Source: Blastococcus sp. URHD0036
GTDB taxonomy: Bacteria; Actinomycetota; Actinomycetes; Mycobacteriales; Geodermatophilaceae
Length of the DNA stretch: 64,000 bases
Assembly: GCF_000701365.1 (NCBI RefSeq)
Contig: NZ_JNIK01000015.1
Span: 366,739 to 430,738 of the forward strand
Reading direction: 5' to 3'
Part shown: in pieces, positions 61,585-64,000 of the stretch
Numbering within the stretch: the first letter of the stretch is position 1
Layout: every line of letters starts with the position of its first letter
Notes under the pieces: generated by a model
The model's database searches: none
What the model saw: the letters and a program-made list of their open reading frames with translations, nothing else
Told to the model about the DNA's origin: nothing
Position numbers and translations under genes: made by a program

Positions 61585-63678
61585 TCAGGCGCCCGGAGCC
61601 GCCTCCGGGCCGTCCGCCTCGTCCTCGTCCCCGGTCCCGTCGCCGATATCCGATCCGTCGGTCGCCGGTCCATCGGTCTCCCCGAGCAGCTCGGCCACCT
61701 CGGCCTCGATGTCGGCCTGGGAGACCCCGGGCAGGTCGAGCGTCTCGTCGTCCTCGACGGCGTCGTCGTCCTGCTCCGGCAGCTCCGCAGCGAGGTCGTC
61801 GGCGGGGAGGTCCTCGGTGGTGACGTCCCCGGCGGGGAGGTCGTCGGCGGGGAGGTCGATCTCGCCAAAGGCCACGTCCTCCTCCTCGGGCTCGGCCGCG
61901 GCGACGGCCGCCTGCCAGCTCTCGGCCTCGGGGCGTCCGGCCTCGGTCAGCAGGTCGGCATAGGCGCCGGCCAGCCTGAGCACCGACTCGTCGGTGAGGT
62001 CCAGCGCGTCGAGCCGCGGACGGCCACCCAGCGCCTCTTCGAGCACCAGGAGAGCCGCGGGCAGTTCACCGAGCTCGGCACGCGCTCCGGCCTCGACGAG
62101 CCGCAGCTCCGTCGTCTCCTCCGCGGGGGCGCCGGCGTCGAGCGCCTCCCGGACCAGTCGCAGCGCCACCTCGGGCCGGCCGAGCGCGCGCTCGCAGTCG
62201 GCCAGGACGGCGCGGTAGCCCTCGTCGCCGCTCATCCGCCGGTACGCCCGCAGCTCACGAGCCGCCTCGGCGTAGTCACCGGCGTGGTACGCGGCGACAC
62301 CCACCGCCTCGCGCACCACGGCGATCCGTGACGCGCGGTCGCGCGCGGCACGGGCGTGGGCGAGGGCCTCGACCGGGTCCTCGTCCACCAGCGTCCCCGC
62401 CGCGACCAGGTGGGCGGCTACGCGCTGGGCGTTGCGTGCCTCCAGACTCCGCAGCGCACCGCGCACGTCGGCGTCCAGATCCCGCGGGTCCACCCAGTCG
62501 GGGATCTCAGGACCAGTCGGCAGCGGCGGCGTGCGCTCGGTGTCCCGCGGACGCGTCGGCCGCTCCGGTGCGCCGCGCCCGCCAGTGGGACGGCGGTCAC
62601 GACGGTCGCCGCCGGCGGGCCGATCACCGGCCGGGCGGCGCTCCCGCCAGTTCCCGGCCGGGCCAGAGCCGCCACTGCGGTCCGGTGCAGGCCTGCGCTC
62701 GCGCCGATCGCCGGTAGGTGCGTTGCGCTCCCCCGTCGGTCGCCGCTCCTGCCAGCCGCCCCCGGACGCGGCATCACGCCGCGGCCCGCCGGACCCGCCA
62801 CCACCCGCGCCCCGGGGAGCGCCCTGGCCACCGGACGGACGACGTTCCTGCCATCCGGTGGGCGATCCAGCCGCGTCGCGGCGAGGCCGGTCCTGCCACC
62901 CGGTACCGGTCGGGCGGCCACCGCCCTGGCCACCGGACGGACGGCGGTCCTGCCATCCGCCGGCAGTGCCACCGGCATCACGACGGGGGCGCTCCTGCCA
63001 GCCACCAGCCGATGCACCGGCATCACGACGCGGCCGGTCCTGCCAACCGCCGCCAGAACCGGTCGGGTCCTGTCGCGGACGGTCAGGCCTGCCCGCCGAC
63101 GGGGCGCCCCGGCCGCCGCTGGCGCCTCGGGAGGCGTTCGCCGGACGGGGGCCGCGGTCCTCGTGGGCGCCGCCCGCGGAGCGGGGACCACCTGCGCCGG
63201 GACGACCGCGATCGCCCGGGGCGTCGCGGCGCCATGGCTGGCGCTCCCCCGACGGGCCACCGCGGCCCCCAGGGCCCTGGTCGCCACGGTCACGCCACTC
63301 GGGACGCGGTGCGCGCCCGGCCGCACCGGGCCGTCCCTGCCCGGCCACCCGGTCGGCTCCTCCGCGCGAGGCACCCGGGCGCCCACCGGACGGCTTGCGG
63401 TCACGCCAGCCGGAGCTCGCTGCTCCGCCGCCCTGACCGCCGTCCCGACGGGGACGCTCCTCACGCGGCGGACGCTCGGTCCACTCGCGACGCTCACCGG
63501 CCGGTCGCTGACCCCGGTGACCTCCGCCGGTCCGACCGGACTCGCTCGCACCGCCGCTCGCCGGGCGTCCACCCCCGCGGCTCTGCGCCCCTCCGGACGA
63601 GGCACCGTTGCTCCGTGGGCGGCCGGCGCCCCCGCTGCGGCCGTCTCGTCCGGCACCGTCACGTCGGGGTCCAGTCAT
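61585..63678 (-). CDS. 697-residue protein: Arg/Gly/Trp repeat region, TPR-like helical middle, acidic tail
   Basis: Three zones. Residues 1 to about 390 are extremely rich in Arg, Gly, Ser and Pro with about ten W[QR][DE]R units (GWQDRPRRDAG, GWQERPRRDAG, GWQDRRPSGGQG and similar). About 390-600 is a helical repeat region (AHLVAAGTLVDEDPVEALAH, VAAYHAGDYAEAARELRAYR, ALGRPEVALRLVREAL) of TPR type. The last 90 residues are strongly acidic (DLPADDLAAELPEQDDDAVE). There is no signal peptide. ATG 63678 has only a distant GAGGT. It lies downstream of the rrn terminator, which separates it from rRNA. The basic RG-like part suggests RNA or nucleoid binding; it resembles disordered, condensate-forming proteins. 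Function unknown. Confidence 0.85.
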   Translation of the reverse strand: MTGPRRDGAGRDGRSGGAGRPRSNGASSGGAQSRGGGRPASGGASESGRTGGGHRGQRPAGERREWTERPPREERPRRDGGQGGGAASSGWRDRKPSGGRPGASRGGADRVAGQGRPGAAGRAPRPEWRDRGDQGPGGRGGPSGERQPWRRDAPGDRGRPGAGGPRSAGGAHEDRGPRPANASRGASGGRGAPSAGRPDRPRQDPTGSGGGWQDRPRRDAGASAGGWQERPRRDAGGTAGGWQDRRPSGGQGGGRPTGTGWQDRPRRDAAGSPTGWQERRPSGGQGAPRGAGGGGSGGPRRDAASGGGWQERRPTGERNAPTGDRRERRPAPDRSGGSGPAGNWRERRPAGDRPAGGDRRDRRPTGGRGAPERPTRPRDTERTPPLPTGPEIPDWVDPRDLDADVRGALRSLEARNAQRVAAHLVAAGTLVDEDPVEALAHARAARDRASRIAVVREAVGVAAYHAGDYAEAARELRAYRRMSGDEGYRAVLADCERALGRPEVALRLVREALDAGAPAEETTELRLVEAGARAELGELPAALLVLEEALGGRPRLDALDLTDESVLRLAGAYADLLTEAGRPEAESWQAAVAAAEPEEEDVAFGEIDLPADDLPAGDVTTEDLPADDLAAELPEQDDDAVEDDETLDLPGVSQADIEAEVAELLGETDGPATDGSDIGDGTGDEDEADGPEAAPGA
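62620..63420 (-). repeat. imperfect tandem repeats encoding W[QR][DE]R units
   Basis: Repeated blocks on the DNA level encode GWQDRPRRDA / GWQERRPSGG units with pitches of 15, 15, 19, 15 and 33 residues in the best-ordered part, with looser copies toward both ends. The near-identical DNA blocks suggest expansion by slippage or recombination, so repeat number may vary among strains. Confidence 0.75.
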
Positions 63679-63756
63679 GGTGTTCGCGATACCTCGATGT
63701 TCATGGGCGCACACTCGTGCGCCGGAATCCTGCTGGCGGCATGGGGACAACGCAGA

Positions 63757-63791
63757 AACGGGGGCCGGAGCCAATGGCTCCGACCCCCGTT
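63757..63791 (-). terminator. rrn operon terminator
   Basis: AACGGGGG, one base, CGGAGCC, a 3-nt loop, then the complement. On the minus-strand RNA the single non-Watson-Crick position is a U-G pair, so the stem is continuous (16 bp); on the plus strand the same position is a C/A mismatch. It lies 13 bases past the 5S 3' end and is followed by UUUCUG. Clear intrinsic terminator for the minus-strand rRNA operon. Confidence 0.9.
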
Positions 63792-63803
63792 CTGTGAATG
63801 GTT

Positions 63804-63920
63804 GTCCGGCGGTGTCCTACTCTCCCACCCCGTCTCCAGGGCAGTACCATCGGCGCTGAGAGGCTTAGCTTCCGGGTTCGGAAAGGGACCGGGCGTTTCC
63901 CTCTCGCCATGACCGCCGTA
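63804..63920 (-). rRNA. rrf: 5S ribosomal RNA
   Basis: About 117 nt on the minus strand. It contains the conserved 5S segments TACGGCGGTCATGGCGAGAG, CCGAACCCGGAAGCTAAG and GTGGGAGAGTAGGACACCGC; the two ends (CGGCGG and CCGCCG) pair as helix I. Exact ends are uncertain by a few bases. It is the last gene of an rRNA operon entering from beyond 64000. Confidence 0.95.
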
Positions 63921-64000
63921 ACTCTATGAACTTGTCAACCCGCCCCACCATTGTTGCCGGTGGGCGTGGTCGTTCGTTCAGAACTGCACAGTGGACGCGT
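63921..64000 (-). other. 23S-5S internal spacer (partial)
   Basis: 80 bases upstream of 5S on the minus strand with no coding potential. CCCACC and GGTGGG can pair around a 9-nt loop, consistent with an rRNA processing stem. The 23S gene itself lies beyond the window. Confidence 0.8.

Noticed and set aside
62620..63420. CRISPR-like array
   Set aside because: The repeats are in frame, imperfect, without unique spacers, and encode the W[QR][DE]R units of a continuous protein.

Overview
The window is high-GC actinobacterial DNA: strong third-position GC bias, many GTG starts, mycothiol-type arsenate reductase, SteA, MctB and TlyA. Gene content and order suggest the Frankiales/Geodermatophilaceae neighbourhood, but this rests on recalled gene order and was not computed. 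From about 28.2 to 59.7 kb the order (der, cmk, rluB, scpB, scpA, parA, xerD, ald, NUDIX, pyrG, mctB, steA, recN, nadK, tlyA, small ORF, HAD phosphatase, TPR) matches, from memory, the M. tuberculosis Rv1691-Rv1713 block. It is therefore conserved chromosomal core with local insertions.

Layout. 1-17.4 kb is accessory: a cut SnoaL-like gene, an EthA-type Baeyer-Villiger monooxygenase with an esterase-like hydrolase, a divergent arsenic locus (arsI / arsR, aquaporin, arsC), a PucR regulator with an HSL hydrolase, an orphan lipoprotein substrate-binding protein, a TetR-controlled VOC/amidohydrolase unit with two matching palindromic operators, a second TetR with hydrolase, an MmyB-type XRE regulator with an MFS exporter, and a GGDEF protein with a GGEEM active site. 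17.4-28.2 kb is metabolic: PEP synthase with its regulatory kinase/phosphatase, an XRE regulator divergent from AKR-gnd-ADH-cupin, a PP2C phosphatase plus anti-sigma-type ATPase, and tRNA-Pro(GGG). 28.2-37.2 kb carries der-cmk-aroH, rluB, the chromosome-organisation set scpB-scpA-RHH-parA, and ald-xerD. 40.6-51.1 kb is one tightly overlapping minus-strand chain: steA, mctB, a MraY/WecA-like transferase, murJ, a GT4 glycosyltransferase, an alkaline-phosphatase-like polytopic protein, pyrG and NUDIX. 51.1-61.5 kb holds recN-nadK-tlyA and companions. 61.6-64 kb holds a large Arg/Gly/Trp-repeat protein with TPR-like middle, then a 5S rRNA and the 23S-5S spacer, so an rrn operon enters from the right on the minus strand.

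How the genes work together. The best system-level signal is the envelope chain: a lipid-sugar initiating enzyme, a cytosolic glycosyltransferase, a lipid-linked-glycan flippase and a large outward-facing protein, joined by 4-nt stop/start overlaps to the division protein SteA. Other coherent units are arsenate reduction/export/organoarsenical cleavage, the PpsA-PpsR pair, the TetR/VOC/amidohydrolase regulon and the ParA-ScpAB set. Several genes appear leaderless (TANNNT seven bases before GTG). The only gene-poor stretch above 300 bases is 27785-28182, which holds a candidate stress-type promoter, two hairpins and the tRNA. I saw no CRISPR array, insertion sequence, prophage or origin.
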